In this document: positions 1 through 8,053 of the stretch, one piece after another
How the letters are laid out: each line of letters begins with the position of its first letter
Position numbering within the stretch: the stretch's first letter is position 1
Assembly (NCBI RefSeq): GCF_900114215.1
Contig: NZ_FOSG01000007.1
Coordinates: 1-64,000, forward strand
From: Streptomyces mangrovi
GTDB taxonomy: Bacteria; Actinomycetota; Actinomycetes; Streptomycetales; Streptomycetaceae
Length of the DNA stretch: 64,000 nucleotides
Direction: 5' to 3'
Translations under genes and position numbers: made by a program
Notes under the pieces: model-generated
What the model saw: only the letters and a program-made list of their open reading frames with translations
Told to the model about the DNA's origin: nothing
Databases searched by the model: none

Positions 1-1023
1 GGCCGTGCCGAAGGTCTCCACGAACAGGCCCACCGGCTCGGCCTTGCCGATCGCGTAGGCCACCTGCACCTCGCAGCGGGCGGCCAGCCCCGCGGCCACC
101 ACGTTCTTGGCGACCCACCGCATGGCGTAGGCGGCCGAGCGGTCCACCTTGGAGGGGTCCTTGCCGGAGAAGGCGCCGCCGCCGTGGCGGGCCATGCCGC
201 CGTAGGTGTCGATGATGATCTTGCGGCCGGTCAGGCCCGCGTCCCCCATCGGGCCGCCGATCTCGAACCGGCCCGTGGGGTTGACCAGCAGCCGGTACCC
301 GCCGGTGTCCAGCTTGACGCCGCCCCCCACCAGAGCAGCCAGCACCGGCTCGACGACGAACTCGCGGATGTCGGGGGCCAGCAGCGCGCCGACGTCGATG
401 TCGGAGGCGTGCTGGGAGGAGACCACCACGGTGTCCAGCCGCACCGCCTTGTCCCCGTCGTACTCGACGGTCACCTGCGTCTTGCCGTCCGGGCGCAGGT
501 AGGGCATGGCCCCGTCCTTGCGGACCTGGGCGAGCCGCGAGGACAGCCGGTGGGCGAGGGTGATGGGCAGCGGCATCAGTTCGGGCGTCTCGTCGCAGGC
601 GTAGCCGAACATCAGGCCCTGGTCGCCGGCGCCCTGCCGGTCCAGCTCGTCCCGCCCGCCGGCCCCGGGAGCCCCCTCGACGCGGGTCTCGTAGGCGGTG
701 TCCACCCCTTGGGCGATGTCGGGGGACTGTGCCCCGATGGAGACCGACACCCCGCACGAGGCGCCGTCGAAGCCCTTCTTGGACGAGTCGTAGCCGATCT
801 CCAGGACGGCGTTGCGCACCAGGGTGGGGATGTCGGCGTACGCGGCGGTGGTGACCTCCCCGGCCACGTGCACCTGGCCGGTGGTGATCAGCGTCTCCAC
901 CGCCACCCTCGCCCCGGGGTCCTGGGCGAGGATGGCGTCGAGGACGGTGTCGCTGATCCGGTCGGCGATCTTGTCGGGGTGGCCCTCGGTCACGGATTCC
1001 GAGGTGAACAGTCGGGAGGCCAT
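1..1023 (-). CDS. metK: S-adenosylmethionine synthetase, 3' end cut by window edge
   Basis: Makes S-adenosylmethionine from methionine and ATP in the cytoplasm. The 341 residues present begin [20 protein letters not shown], the hallmark MetK N terminus with the ATP-binding GHPDK. The glycine-rich loop ([16 protein letters not shown]) appears near the cut end. The family is about 400 residues long, so roughly 60 C-terminal residues lie outside the window. The ATG is one base after the stop of the carrier-protein gene, so metK is the last visible gene of the operon starting near 6105. Two methyltransferases sit in the same operon, so it may be a pathway-dedicated SAM supply. I cannot tell whether the genome has a second, housekeeping copy. 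Confidence 0.95.
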   Translation of the reverse strand, partial: MASRLFTSESVTEGHPDKIADRISDTVLDAILAQDPGARVAVETLITTGQVHVAGEVTTAAYADIPTLVRNAVLEIGYDSSKKGFDGASCGVSVSIGAQSPDIAQGVDTAYETRVEGAPGAGGRDELDRQGAGDQGLMFGYACDETPELMPLPITLAHRLSSRLAQVRKDGAMPYLRPDGKTQVTVEYDGDKAVRLDTVVVSSQHASDIDVGALLAPDIREFVVEPVLAALVGGGVKLDTGGYRLLVNPTGRFEIGGPMGDAGLTGRKIIIDTYGGMARHGGGAFSGKDPSKVDRSAAYAMRWVAKNVVAAGLAARCEVQVAYAIGKAEPVGLFVETFGTA

Positions 1024-1024
1024 C

Positions 1025-1267
1025 TCAGCTCACCCGTGCCTTGAAGAAGGTCCGGTCGATGGCCTCGAGGGTGCGGATCGAGTCGACCTCCAGGGTGTCC
1101 ATGTCGATGGACCGCCCGCTCACCTGCTCCAGCAGGAAGACGAACTCGACGAAGGACAGGGAGTCGATGAGCCGGTTCTCGATGAGGTCCAGGTCGGGGG
1201 CGATGTCGTCACGGTCCGGGTGGCGCTTGACGATCCACGCCTTCACCTGGTCGAGTCCGTCGGTCAT
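1025..1267 (-). CDS. stand-alone acyl/aminoacyl carrier protein
   Basis: An 80-residue carrier protein. The helix II motif reads IDSLSFVEF, where the first serine would carry 4'-phosphopantetheine, and the protein is acidic as carrier proteins are. Its ATG overlaps the stop of the AcpS-type gene (ATGA), and metK follows after one base. Next to an aaRS-like amino acid:carrier-protein ligase, it is most likely loaded with an amino acid rather than a fatty acyl group. In known aaRS-like systems (Bradyrhizobium bll0957 type) the carrier lies beside the ligase in the same way. The substrate is unknown. Confidence 0.88.
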   Translation of the reverse strand: MTDGLDQVKAWIVKRHPDRDDIAPDLDLIENRLIDSLSFVEFVFLLEQVSGRSIDMDTLEVDSIRTLEAIDRTFFKARVS

Positions 1268-1695
1268 GGGGTCTCTCCTTTGGGTTCGGTGATGATGGGC
1301 GCGGCCACAGCGACCGCGTAGTCGACGTCGTGGCTGATGCTCACCGTGACCTCCGTGATCCCGGAGGCGGCGGCCATGCGGCGGGCTCCGCCGCGCAGGT
1401 GCACCAGGGGCCAGCCGCCGTCGGAGCGCCGCACCACGATGTCCAGCCAGGGCAGGAAGCGGTCGCGCACCCGCAGGGTCTTGAAGGCCGCTTCCTTGGC
1501 CGCGATACGTCCGCAGAGGCTGAGCACGTCCAGCCCGGTGGAGTTGCGGCAGTCCGCTATTTCGCCGGGGGTGAGCATTCGCTCGAAGAATCCCTCGCCG
1601 TATTCGTCGAGGAGGCGTCGGACACGCTTGACGGACACGATGTCCATGCCGAGGTTCGCCCAGCCCGGGCCACTGGGGGCGGGGTGGGCCGGCAC
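1264..1695 (-). CDS. AcpS-type holo-carrier-protein synthase
   Basis: Transfers phosphopantetheine from CoA to the carrier-protein serine. Family motifs are visible: GMDIVSVKRV near the N terminus (Mg-binding Asp) and GRIAAKEAAFKTL (catalytic Glu and Lys). Its 143 residues fit AcpS. The GTG at 1695 is one base after the aaRS-like stop. The ATG at 1647 (MDIVSV) would give a start nearer the usual AcpS N terminus, so the true start is uncertain. Its tight coupling to the carrier gene suggests a dedicated activating enzyme. Confidence 0.85.
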   Translation of the reverse strand: MPAHPAPSGPGWANLGMDIVSVKRVRRLLDEYGEGFFERMLTPGEIADCRNSTGLDVLSLCGRIAAKEAAFKTLRVRDRFLPWLDIVVRRSDGGWPLVHLRGGARRMAAASGITEVTVSISHDVDYAVAVAAPIITEPKGETP

Positions 1696-1696
1696 G

Positions 1697-2563
1697 TCAG
1701 AGCACCGACCTGGCCCGCGTGACCGCCTCGGTGGCGGCCTCCCAGCCTCCGTGGCGCTGGGTGAGGGCCGACAGCCACCGCTCCAGACCGAAGGCCACGC
1801 AGCTGGTGAAGACGGGGCCGCCGGTGTCGGCGAGGGTGATGGAGCAGCGGTCCCCGAAGAAGTTGCGATGGGTGTTGACCGAGGAGATGGCGAGGCCTTC
1901 GAAGAGGAACTCGTGCTTGACGGGCGTCAGGCGCTGCATGAGCGCCTTGGAACCGCCCTTGTCGTAGAAGGGGTCGCAGGCCGCTTCCTTGCGCAGGGGC
2001 AGATCGAGTGCCTCGGCGAACGCGGTGATCTTCCCGGTGAACGTCTCCAGATGCCGCTGGGCGTGTTCCCTGCTGCCCATGGCCACGATCTCACGCATCC
2101 GGAAGCCGAGCTGGCGGCGCAGGTGCTCGTACCGCTCCTCTTTGCGGAAGCACCAGCCGACCACCGTCACCAGGGTGTCGGAGGGCACCGTCTGTCCCTG
2201 GTGGTGGAGGTAGACGCCGTAGCAGGAGGCCGAGGGCAGTCCCAGCGCGGCCGGCTGGAGTGCGTCGCAGGGAAAGCAGCCGGTCTCGCAGCAGAAGGGC
2301 GCGGACTCCCGGCGTTCCAGGTCCAGCGGGGCGACGACGACCGCTTGGTGGGGGAAGTTGTCGTAGTAGTCCAGCCGGGCCAGATCCGCGGTGGGCAGCA
2401 GGGGCGGCAGGGTCATCACACGTGCTCCGGCACCGACGCCCCAGCTCTCGAAGGTCTCGTCGAGCAGACGCAGCAGGGCGGTGCCTTTCGGACCGAGGGC
2501 CGGAAGGCCGGCACGGTCGTCGATCGGACCCGGTGGTGTCCGGGTCTCTGTGGGGATGGACAT
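1697..2563 (-). CDS. amino acid--[carrier protein] ligase, class II aaRS-like
   Basis: A 288-residue protein built like the catalytic core of an atypical seryl-tRNA synthetase but with no tRNA-binding arm. A motif-2-like segment (FRKEERYEHLRRQLGFRMRE) and a motif-3-like segment (SCVAFGLERWLSAL with the conserved GxER) are present. The cysteine cluster CCETGC with a further Cys is suited to the active-site zinc of this family. Relatives aminoacylate the phosphopantetheine of a small carrier protein rather than tRNA, typically with glycine or alanine. The carrier and its AcpS follow directly. The specificity cannot be read from sequence alone. Confidence 0.85.
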   Translation of the reverse strand: MSIPTETRTPPGPIDDRAGLPALGPKGTALLRLLDETFESWGVGAGARVMTLPPLLPTADLARLDYYDNFPHQAVVVAPLDLERRESAPFCCETGCFPCDALQPAALGLPSASCYGVYLHHQGQTVPSDTLVTVVGWCFRKEERYEHLRRQLGFRMREIVAMGSREHAQRHLETFTGKITAFAEALDLPLRKEAACDPFYDKGGSKALMQRLTPVKHEFLFEGLAISSVNTHRNFFGDRCSITLADTGGPVFTSCVAFGLERWLSALTQRHGGWEAATEAVTRARSVL

Positions 2564-2617
2564 GCGGGCCTCTCAGAGAGGTCGGAACGCGAACGGGACT
2601 CGGAAGGGGCCGGGGGC

Positions 2618-3508
2618 TCAGACGGCCGGGAGGACGTCGTCGCTGAAGATCCCGGTCTTGAGGAAGAAGGCCAGCGGCTTGCGGATCGACCTGCGCTCGA
2701 TCTCGCGCCGCCGCTCGTCTCCGAGGAGCGCGTTGCGCAGGGCCAGCGGGTCGGGGATGCCGGCGTCGCGGTAGACGTGCGGGTTGTAGAGCGAGTTGAC
2801 GCTGAACACGACATAGCGCTTGAGGTAGGCCTCGACCTCGGCGAGCCGCTCCGGGCCGACGGTCTCGCGCATCCGGGTGTACAGCAGGGAGACGAGTTCC
2901 CTTCCGAAGGCGATGTGCCGCGACTCGTCCTGGTGGTGGATGCGGTTGACCTGCCGGATCGTGTCGCAGAGCGTCTCGTCCTGGGCCATGCGGGTGTTGT
3001 AGTGGTCGACGAGCTCCTCGAAGAACAGGATCCGTGCGAAGACCAGGAAGTTCTCCACCTCCGGCTCCCAGTCGGAGTCGGCGCGCATCGCGGTGGAGGG
3101 GTAGATCTTGTTCCCGTAGCGGCGGCAGAACTCGGCGAAGAACCACATGTGCTCGTTCTCCTCACCGATGAAGTGGTGGAAGAAGTCCGAGGGGACCTCG
3201 AACCCGGGCATGTGGATGCGGTGCACGACCTCGATCAGCAGTTCGCGGATGCCGTGCACGTTGAGGCTGTAGAAGTTGATGCTCTCCCACTTCGAGAGCC
3301 GGCGCAGGGTCTCCTCGCCGAGTTCGTCGAACAGCGGGGTGCCGTAGGGGGTGAGGAGTTCGGGGCTCATCCACATCCGGTTCTCGTCCAGCCGGTCGGG
3401 CCAGGTGAACTCCTGATAGGGGTTGTAGTAGTCCTCGATGGACTTCGTGCTCAGTCTGTCCAGGACTTCCTGGAAGCGGTCCGTGATCGGCAGGGCCGCG
3501 GTGGGCAT
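2618..3508 (-). CDS. AurF/CmlI-type diiron N-oxygenase
   Basis: A 296-residue ferritin-like diiron protein. Metal-ligand motifs in order are an EENEHMWFF helix, a FFEEL helix, and HHQDESRHIAFG, in which His, Glu and His are spaced as in the AurF/CmlI family. Those enzymes oxidise aryl or alkyl amines to hydroxylamine, nitroso or nitro groups. A GGAGGGACC ribosome-binding site precedes the ATG. Flanked by a carrier-loading ligase and a methyltransferase, it is a candidate for N-oxidation of a carrier-bound amino acid. A C-oxidation role cannot be excluded. Confidence 0.85.
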   Translation of the reverse strand: MPTAALPITDRFQEVLDRLSTKSIEDYYNPYQEFTWPDRLDENRMWMSPELLTPYGTPLFDELGEETLRRLSKWESINFYSLNVHGIRELLIEVVHRIHMPGFEVPSDFFHHFIGEENEHMWFFAEFCRRYGNKIYPSTAMRADSDWEPEVENFLVFARILFFEELVDHYNTRMAQDETLCDTIRQVNRIHHQDESRHIAFGRELVSLLYTRMRETVGPERLAEVEAYLKRYVVFSVNSLYNPHVYRDAGIPDPLALRNALLGDERRREIERRSIRKPLAFFLKTGIFSDDVLPAV

Positions 3509-3580
3509 GGTCCCTCCAGTTGTCTTCCGGTGGGTCGTCGGTCGCGGGCGGGACGGGAAGGCGGGGCGGGCACGGGGGCT

Positions 3581-4690
3581 TCAGGGCCTGGCCTCGTAGA
3601 CGGCGTTGACCGGCGTCTCGGTGGCGCGGCGCCACCGGGTGAACCCGCCGGCCTCCGCGATCCTGCGGAACGCCTTCTCCCCGGCGTGGTTGCCCAGGGC
3701 GTACGGGCCGCGCTGGGCGACGGCGACCGGCAGGCACATCACGGCGGACAGGCTCATGAACATGCGGGCGGCCGGGGTGTCGCCGGTGACGTCGTCGGCG
3801 GAGGCGTTGGTCTCCACGAGCATCCAGGTGCCGTCCGCCGTGAGGGTGCCGCGCACATGGGCGGCGGCCGCCTCCGGGTCGCCCATGTCGTGCAGGCAGT
3901 TGAAGAACGTCACCAGGTCGTAGTCGCGGCCGGGGTAGTCGTCGGCGGAGGCCGTCTCGAAGACCACCCGGTCGCCCAGTCCGGCGTCGTCGGCGAGCTG
4001 GCGGGCGATGGAGATCGCCTCTTCGGAGTAGTCGAAGCCGTACACGGTGGCGTTGGGGAATGCCTGGGCGATCAGTCGCGTGGTGTGGCCGATGCCGCAG
4101 CCCACGTCCGCGACGCGGCCGCCGTTCGCCAGTCTCTCCGTCACACCGTCCAGGGCCGGTAGCCACTCGGGGACGAGCCGGTGCTGGTAGGAGGGCTGGA
4201 AGAGGCTGCCCATGCCGGTGTCCAGGGCGGGGTCGTGTTCGGCCCAGCCCACGCCCTCACCGGTGCGGTAGGCGTCGACGAGCTGGTCCTCGGTGGCGTA
4301 CAGGGCCTTGAGGGCGGTGAAGAAGCCGGCCGTGAAGGTGACCGCGGAGCCGTCGGCGAGGACGGGGGCGTGTGCCGCCGGCAGGGTGTACTGGTTGGAA
4401 CTCGGGTGCCTCTCGACGTAGTCGGCGCTGAGCTGCGCGTGGAGCCACTCCTCCGCGTAGCGGGGGGCGATGCCGGTGTGCTTGGCGAGTTCCTCGGGGG
4501 TGAGCGGGCCGTGCTCGGCGAGCGCCCGGTACAGGCCCAGGCGCTCTCCCAGGGCCACGGTCAGTCCGCGGACGGCGGCGGCCGCGTCCGTGATCACCCT
4601 GCGGTGGAACTCGTCGGTCGCGGCGCCGGTGGGCGCGGCGCCGGTGGGCGCGGCGCCGGTGGGCGCGGCGCCGGTGGGCGTGGCGTTCAT
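3581..4690 (-). CDS. SAM-dependent methyltransferase with winged-helix N-terminal domain
   Basis: A 369-residue class I methyltransferase. Residues about 30-110 form a winged-helix-like dimerisation segment (LGLYRALAEHGPLTPEELA). The Rossmann domain carries the SAM motif VADVGCGIGHTT, the acidic FDYSEE, and the motif IV-like FFNCLHDMGD. The architecture resembles Rv2258c-like and small-molecule methyltransferases. The N terminus has four copies of a GAAPT-type repeat coded by a perfect 15-bp DNA repeat. The ATG overlaps the stop of the preceding methyltransferase gene (ATGA). Its acceptor is presumably a pathway intermediate. Confidence 0.85.
   Translation of the reverse strand: MNATPTGAAPTGAAPTGAAPTGAATDEFHRRVITDAAAAVRGLTVALGERLGLYRALAEHGPLTPEELAKHTGIAPRYAEEWLHAQLSADYVERHPSSNQYTLPAAHAPVLADGSAVTFTAGFFTALKALYATEDQLVDAYRTGEGVGWAEHDPALDTGMGSLFQPSYQHRLVPEWLPALDGVTERLANGGRVADVGCGIGHTTRLIAQAFPNATVYGFDYSEEAISIARQLADDAGLGDRVVFETASADDYPGRDYDLVTFFNCLHDMGDPEAAAAHVRGTLTADGTWMLVETNASADDVTGDTPAARMFMSLSAVMCLPVAVAQRGPYALGNHAGEKAFRRIAEAGGFTRWRRATETPVNAVYEARP
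4621..4680. repeat. four perfect 15-bp tandem repeats inside methyltransferase gene
   Basis: The unit CGGCGCCGGTGGGCG occurs four times in a row without a mismatch. It is in frame and encodes the GAAPT repeats in the disordered N-terminal tail of the methyltransferase. Copy number could change by slippage without breaking the frame. Confidence 0.95.
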
Positions 4691-5526
4691 GAGGTGGCCT
4701 CCTCGGTGGTTCGCAGGTCGCAGGTGAACAGGAAGGAGCGGGGGACGCCGGGGACCTGGCGCGGCGGCACGGAGTAGGGCCAGCGCCCGAAGTCGGCGCC
4801 CTCCTCGCCCGGCTGCTTCACCTCGCGCGGCGACCATCCGCCGTCCTCCAGCAGCCGCTCGGGTTCGTCGGTGCCGAACAGCCAGGGGTTGCCGTCCTCG
4901 GCAAGGGCGGACAGGAAGGGGCGGGACAGGGGGTTGTCCAGCGCGGCCCGGCTGATCAGGTCGCCGACCAGGACGGAGCCGGCGGCGCTGGAGTCGGACA
5001 GGGTGGCCAGCAGGGTCCTCACGGACTCTTCCGCAAGGAAGAACAGCAGGCCCTCGACGACCCACAGGACCGGTTCCTCCGAGCGCCATCCGGCCTCCTT
5101 CAGCGCCCCGGTCCACTGGTCGGTGAGGTCGACCGCGACGGCGCGGCGGACGCGTCCGGCCGGATCCGGTTCGCCGGCGAGCATCCGCGCCTTGGCCTCC
5201 AGCAGGGCGGGGCGGTCGAGTTCGTAGACGGTGACGCCGTCCGGCCAGGGCAGGCGGTAGAAGCGGGTGTCCATGCCGGCGGCGAGGAACACCACCTGGC
5301 GTATGCCGCGTTCGGCGACGGTGCGGACGATCGCCTCGTCCATGTACGTGGTGCGGATGGCCAGGAACGGCACGGTGCCGGCGCCCGCGTACCGCTCGAG
5401 CAGGTCGAATCCGGTGTCCGCGGCCACGGTGCGGGCATAGGGGTCGTCGAACAGCCGGTCCTCGCGTTCGGACTCCAGGGCCCGGGCTGCGGCGGTCCAC
5501 TGGGCTGTGCGGGATACGGCCTCCAT
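4687..5526 (-). CDS. SAM-dependent methyltransferase, LCMT/TIGR00027-like
   Basis: A 279-residue protein of the leucine-carboxyl-methyltransferase-like family. Typical features are RLFDDPYAR near the N terminus, the SAM motif VVFLAAGMDTRFYRL, the acidic YELDRP, and WVVEGLLFFL. Many members in Streptomyces methylate carboxyl or hydroxyl groups of secondary metabolites. It is the second gene of the operon after the MaoC gene and is coupled by ATGA to the next methyltransferase. With metK downstream, the pathway has two methylation steps and its own possible SAM source. Confidence 0.88.
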   Translation of the reverse strand: MEAVSRTAQWTAAARALESEREDRLFDDPYARTVAADTGFDLLERYAGAGTVPFLAIRTTYMDEAIVRTVAERGIRQVVFLAAGMDTRFYRLPWPDGVTVYELDRPALLEAKARMLAGEPDPAGRVRRAVAVDLTDQWTGALKEAGWRSEEPVLWVVEGLLFFLAEESVRTLLATLSDSSAAGSVLVGDLISRAALDNPLSRPFLSALAEDGNPWLFGTDEPERLLEDGGWSPREVKQPGEEGADFGRWPYSVPPRQVPGVPRSFLFTCDLRTTEEATS

Positions 5527-5571
5527 GGGAGGTCTCCCTTCGTCTGGTGGTGTGGACGGTCGTGTCCGGCG

Positions 5572-6069
5572 TCAGCCGCGCAGGCAGGGTGCCGGGTCCA
5601 TCGCCTCGGGCATCGACACGGGGTGGGCGGCGGAGCGGCGCTTGAAGATGCTGTGCAGGATCATGCTGAACACGACCGTCCCGTCCTCGGCCACCAGCCG
5701 GCACCTGGGCTGGACGATGCCGGTGGCGGGATTGCCCAGTGAGGGGCGGGAGCCGAGGATCTCGACCTGTGCGGTGAGCCGGTCGCCGGGGCGCACGGGC
5801 CGGTGGAAGCGCATCTCGTCGATGCCCGGCGACCCCACGCACTCGCTGTAGGCCAGCAGCCCGTCCACGTAGCGCCTCATGAACAGCGCCGCGGTGTGGA
5901 AGCCGCTGGCGACCAGTCCTTTGAACGGCGACTGCGCGGCACGCCGCGGGTCGGTGTGGAACGGCTGCGGGTCGAAGCGGGCCCCGAACTCCAGCACCTC
6001 CTCCTCGGTCACGGTGACCTGGCCCAACTCGTGCACGTCGCCGGCACGGAAGTCCTCGAAGTAGCGCAT
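5572..6069 (-). CDS. MaoC-family dehydratase
   Basis: A 165-residue single hot-dog-fold protein. The hydratase motif ARFDPQPFHTD gives the conserved Asp and His of MaoC/(R)-specific enoyl hydratases. The start at 6069 (MRYFEDF) is preferred because of a GGGGACGG site just upstream. An in-frame ATG at 6096 would add nine residues. It is the first gene after the promoter at 6112-6141. Members act on CoA or carrier thioesters, so it may dehydrate or hydrate a carrier-bound intermediate. Confidence 0.85.
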   Translation of the reverse strand: MRYFEDFRAGDVHELGQVTVTEEEVLEFGARFDPQPFHTDPRRAAQSPFKGLVASGFHTAALFMRRYVDGLLAYSECVGSPGIDEMRFHRPVRPGDRLTAQVEILGSRPSLGNPATGIVQPRCRLVAEDGTVVFSMILHSIFKRRSAAHPVSMPEAMDPAPCLRG

Positions 6070-6111
6070 GCCGTCCCCTCGTCCTCGGTTCATCACTCCT
6101 TGGGCAGGACC

Positions 6112-6141
6112 AAACTATGGATGAGTCGTTTATTTTGTCAA
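6112..6141 (-). promoter_or_regulatory. near-consensus housekeeping promoter of the biosynthetic operon
   Basis: On the minus strand a perfect TTGACA (6141-6136) is followed after 18 bases by TAGTTT (6117-6112). That is close to an HrdB-type promoter and unusually strong-looking for this GC level. It directs transcription into the MaoC gene about 40 bases downstream. The span 6112-6131 is also an imperfect palindrome (AAAC...GTTT) covering the -10, so a repressor could bind there. Confidence 0.7.
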
Positions 6142-6157
6142 CCCAAAAGAACGAACC

Positions 6158-7381
6158 TCAGGTGGCCTTCAGCGACCGCTCGATGTCGTCCCAGAGGTCC
6201 TCCGCGTCCTCGATGCCCACGGACATCCGCACCGCGCCCGGCGCGATTCCCGCCTCCCGGAGCGCCCGGTCGTCCAGTTCCCGGTGCGAAGTGCTGGCCG
6301 GGTGGGTCACCAGCGTCTCCACGCCCCCCAGCGACAGGGCCAGCCGCGGGATCCGCAGCCCTTCGACGAAGCGGCGGCCGGCCTTCCGCCCTCCTTCCAG
6401 CTCGAAGGAGACCATCCCCCCGAAGTCGGACAGAAGCGCGCGGGCCCGCTCGTGGGAGGGGTGCCCGGGCAGGCCGGGCCACTGGACCCGCGCCACGGCG
6501 GGATGCGCCTCCAGCCGCTCCGCCAGCACCGAGGCGTTGGCGCAGTGCCGGCTCATCCGCAGCGGCAGGGTCTGTATCCCCCTCAGCGTCAGCCAGGCCG
6601 CGAACGGATCGGCTGTGGAACCGAGTTCGACCGCCCTGGTCCAGACGGTCCGGTGGAGCGCGGAGTCGGCGAAGACGGCGGCGCCGCCGATCACGTCGGA
6701 ATGGCCGCCGAGGTACTTGGTCGCGGAGTGGACCACGATGTCCGCGCCGTGCTCGATGGGCCTGCACAGCACGGGGGAGGCCAGCGAGTTGTCGACCACC
6801 GTGACGACCCCCCGCTCCCCGGCCGCGGCCAGGAGGCCGGGCAGGTCGGGGATCTGGCCTGTCGGATTGGCGATGGTCTCCAGGAACAGGAGACGAGTGG
6901 CGGGACGGACACGCGCCTCGAAGTCCGCCGCGTCCTCGGTCCGGATCCGCTCGACGACGATGCCGAACCTCCGGGCGAGATCGGAGAGCACCGCGTGCGT
7001 GCCCCCGTACAGGCAGCCCTGCGCCAGCACATGGTCCCCGGGGCGCAGCAGCGCGAGCAGCGCGCCACTGATCGCGCCCATGCCCGAAGCGGTGGCGATC
7101 GCGGCCGCGCCGCCCTCGAGGTCGGCGAGCACCTGTTCCAGCACCTGGACGGTGGGGTTGCCGCGCCTGCCGTAGACGAAGTCCCCACCCGGTTCCGCCA
7201 TGGCGGCGGCGAGCCTGTCCACGGAGTCGAACGCGAACGCCGAGGAGCGGACGACCGGCACGCTCAGCGGCCTTCCGCCCTCCTGCGCCCCGGCGGCCGC
7301 GGCGGCCGCGGCGTGCACCGCCCGCGTCCGCAGACGCGGTTCGCCGGTCCGCCGCCCTCTGTGCTGCTTCTGTTCCCTCAT
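6158..7381 (-). CDS. PLP-dependent trans-sulfuration enzyme (cystathionine/methionine gamma-lyase family)
   Basis: A 407-residue cytosolic fold-type I PLP enzyme. Visible motifs are YGRRGNPT, the PLP-stacking Tyr in GCLYGGT, and the Schiff-base lysine in HSATKYLGGHSD. In characterised methionine gamma-lyases the Tyr motif reads YGCT with a substrate-specificity cysteine. Here it is YGGT, which argues against a classical methionine gamma-lyase and fits cystathionine gamma-synthase/lyase-like activity. A GGAAGG site precedes the ATG at 7381. It lies just upstream of the operon promoter on the same strand and could supply a sulfur or amino acid precursor, but membership in the cluster is unproven. 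Confidence 0.82.
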   Translation of the reverse strand: MREQKQHRGRRTGEPRLRTRAVHAAAAAAAGAQEGGRPLSVPVVRSSAFAFDSVDRLAAAMAEPGGDFVYGRRGNPTVQVLEQVLADLEGGAAAIATASGMGAISGALLALLRPGDHVLAQGCLYGGTHAVLSDLARRFGIVVERIRTEDAADFEARVRPATRLLFLETIANPTGQIPDLPGLLAAAGERGVVTVVDNSLASPVLCRPIEHGADIVVHSATKYLGGHSDVIGGAAVFADSALHRTVWTRAVELGSTADPFAAWLTLRGIQTLPLRMSRHCANASVLAERLEAHPAVARVQWPGLPGHPSHERARALLSDFGGMVSFELEGGRKAGRRFVEGLRIPRLALSLGGVETLVTHPASTSHRELDDRALREAGIAPGAVRMSVGIEDAEDLWDDIERSLKAT

Positions 7382-8053
7382 GTCACTCGTTCCTTCCGTC
7401 GCGGGATGGGAGAGCCGTGGTGAACACGCGGGAGACGGGAACGCCGGAGTCCGGTCCGGCCGGAGGCGGCCCCAAAGCGGGAAAGGCGTTCTTCGGCGCG
7501 GCGGATCGCATCCCACCGCGTGGTGCGGACGGCCTGCGCGGCCGGTCGCGCCTTCCGCGTCATGGCCGGCGCCGCGCAGCCGTCCCGGACCTCGGCGGAA
7601 CACACCCGTGCCCGCATACCCCTACGGGGTATGCGGGCACGCTAGCTCACCCCGGGGGGGTATGTGAAGAACCGCTTCCCCCGGCACCGGAGGCAGAGGG
7701 CGGACGGCGGCGGGGGTCCCACTCACGTCGCGGACCGCCGGCACAGCTCCTCGTGCCCCTCCCGCCCCACGGCCTCCCCCGGGGTCGGACAGCGGGACCG
7801 GGACCGCCGTCTCCTCCCCGGGGGCCGTGCGCCGCACTCGGCACAGGACCGGTGCGGCCACCGCCGCCACGCCCGCGGCGCCTCCCGCCGGCCCGGCCCG
7901 CCCCGGAAGGCCCGCACGGTCCCCGCTCACGGTCCGCAGCCCGTCCTGTCGTCGGCCAGGTCCGCGCCACCGGCACGGTCACGGACCCGCCTCCGGCTCC
8001 GCCGGGCCGGGTCCGGTGCGTGCCGCCGCGCCCGGTGGCCAGTCGGCCAGGCC
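7382..8053. other. 672-base region without a supported gene
   Basis: This region lies between the PLP enzyme and a wrbA relic. Several open frames cross it but show no recognisable family and have low-complexity Pro/Arg/Gly composition. The only structured elements are the perfect palindrome at 7608-7640 and a nearby GGGGGGTATG half-site at about 7652-7661. It may be decayed sequence, in keeping with the adjacent pseudogene. Confidence 0.5.
7608..7640. promoter_or_regulatory. perfect 15-bp inverted repeat, CsoR-like operator or terminator
   Basis: Arms 7608-7622 and 7626-7640 are exactly complementary around a 3-base loop. The core CATACCCC/GGGGTATG matches the G-tract palindrome bound by CsoR/RcnR-type copper or nickel sensors. 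A stem this strong could equally be a terminator for leftward transcription. No csoR or copper-transport gene is seen nearby. Confidence 0.55.

Noticed and set aside
1337..4162. 941-residue open frame on the plus strand across the biosynthetic operon
   Set aside because: It is antisense to four well-supported genes, has low-complexity Gly/Val/Glu/Gln composition and no family similarity. Such frames are common in high-GC DNA.
1..6141. Assignment of the first cluster to a known azoxy or nitro product such as valanimycin or azoxymycin
   Set aside because: Those clusters have other key genes (for example a tRNA-dependent transferase or PKS). Only the N-oxygenase type is shared, so no product name is supported.
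7622..7930. 102-residue minus-strand ORF next to the CsoR-like palindrome
   Set aside because: No recognisable family, no ribosome site and Gly/Ala/Pro-rich. Its end runs through the palindrome, so I treated the region as non-coding.
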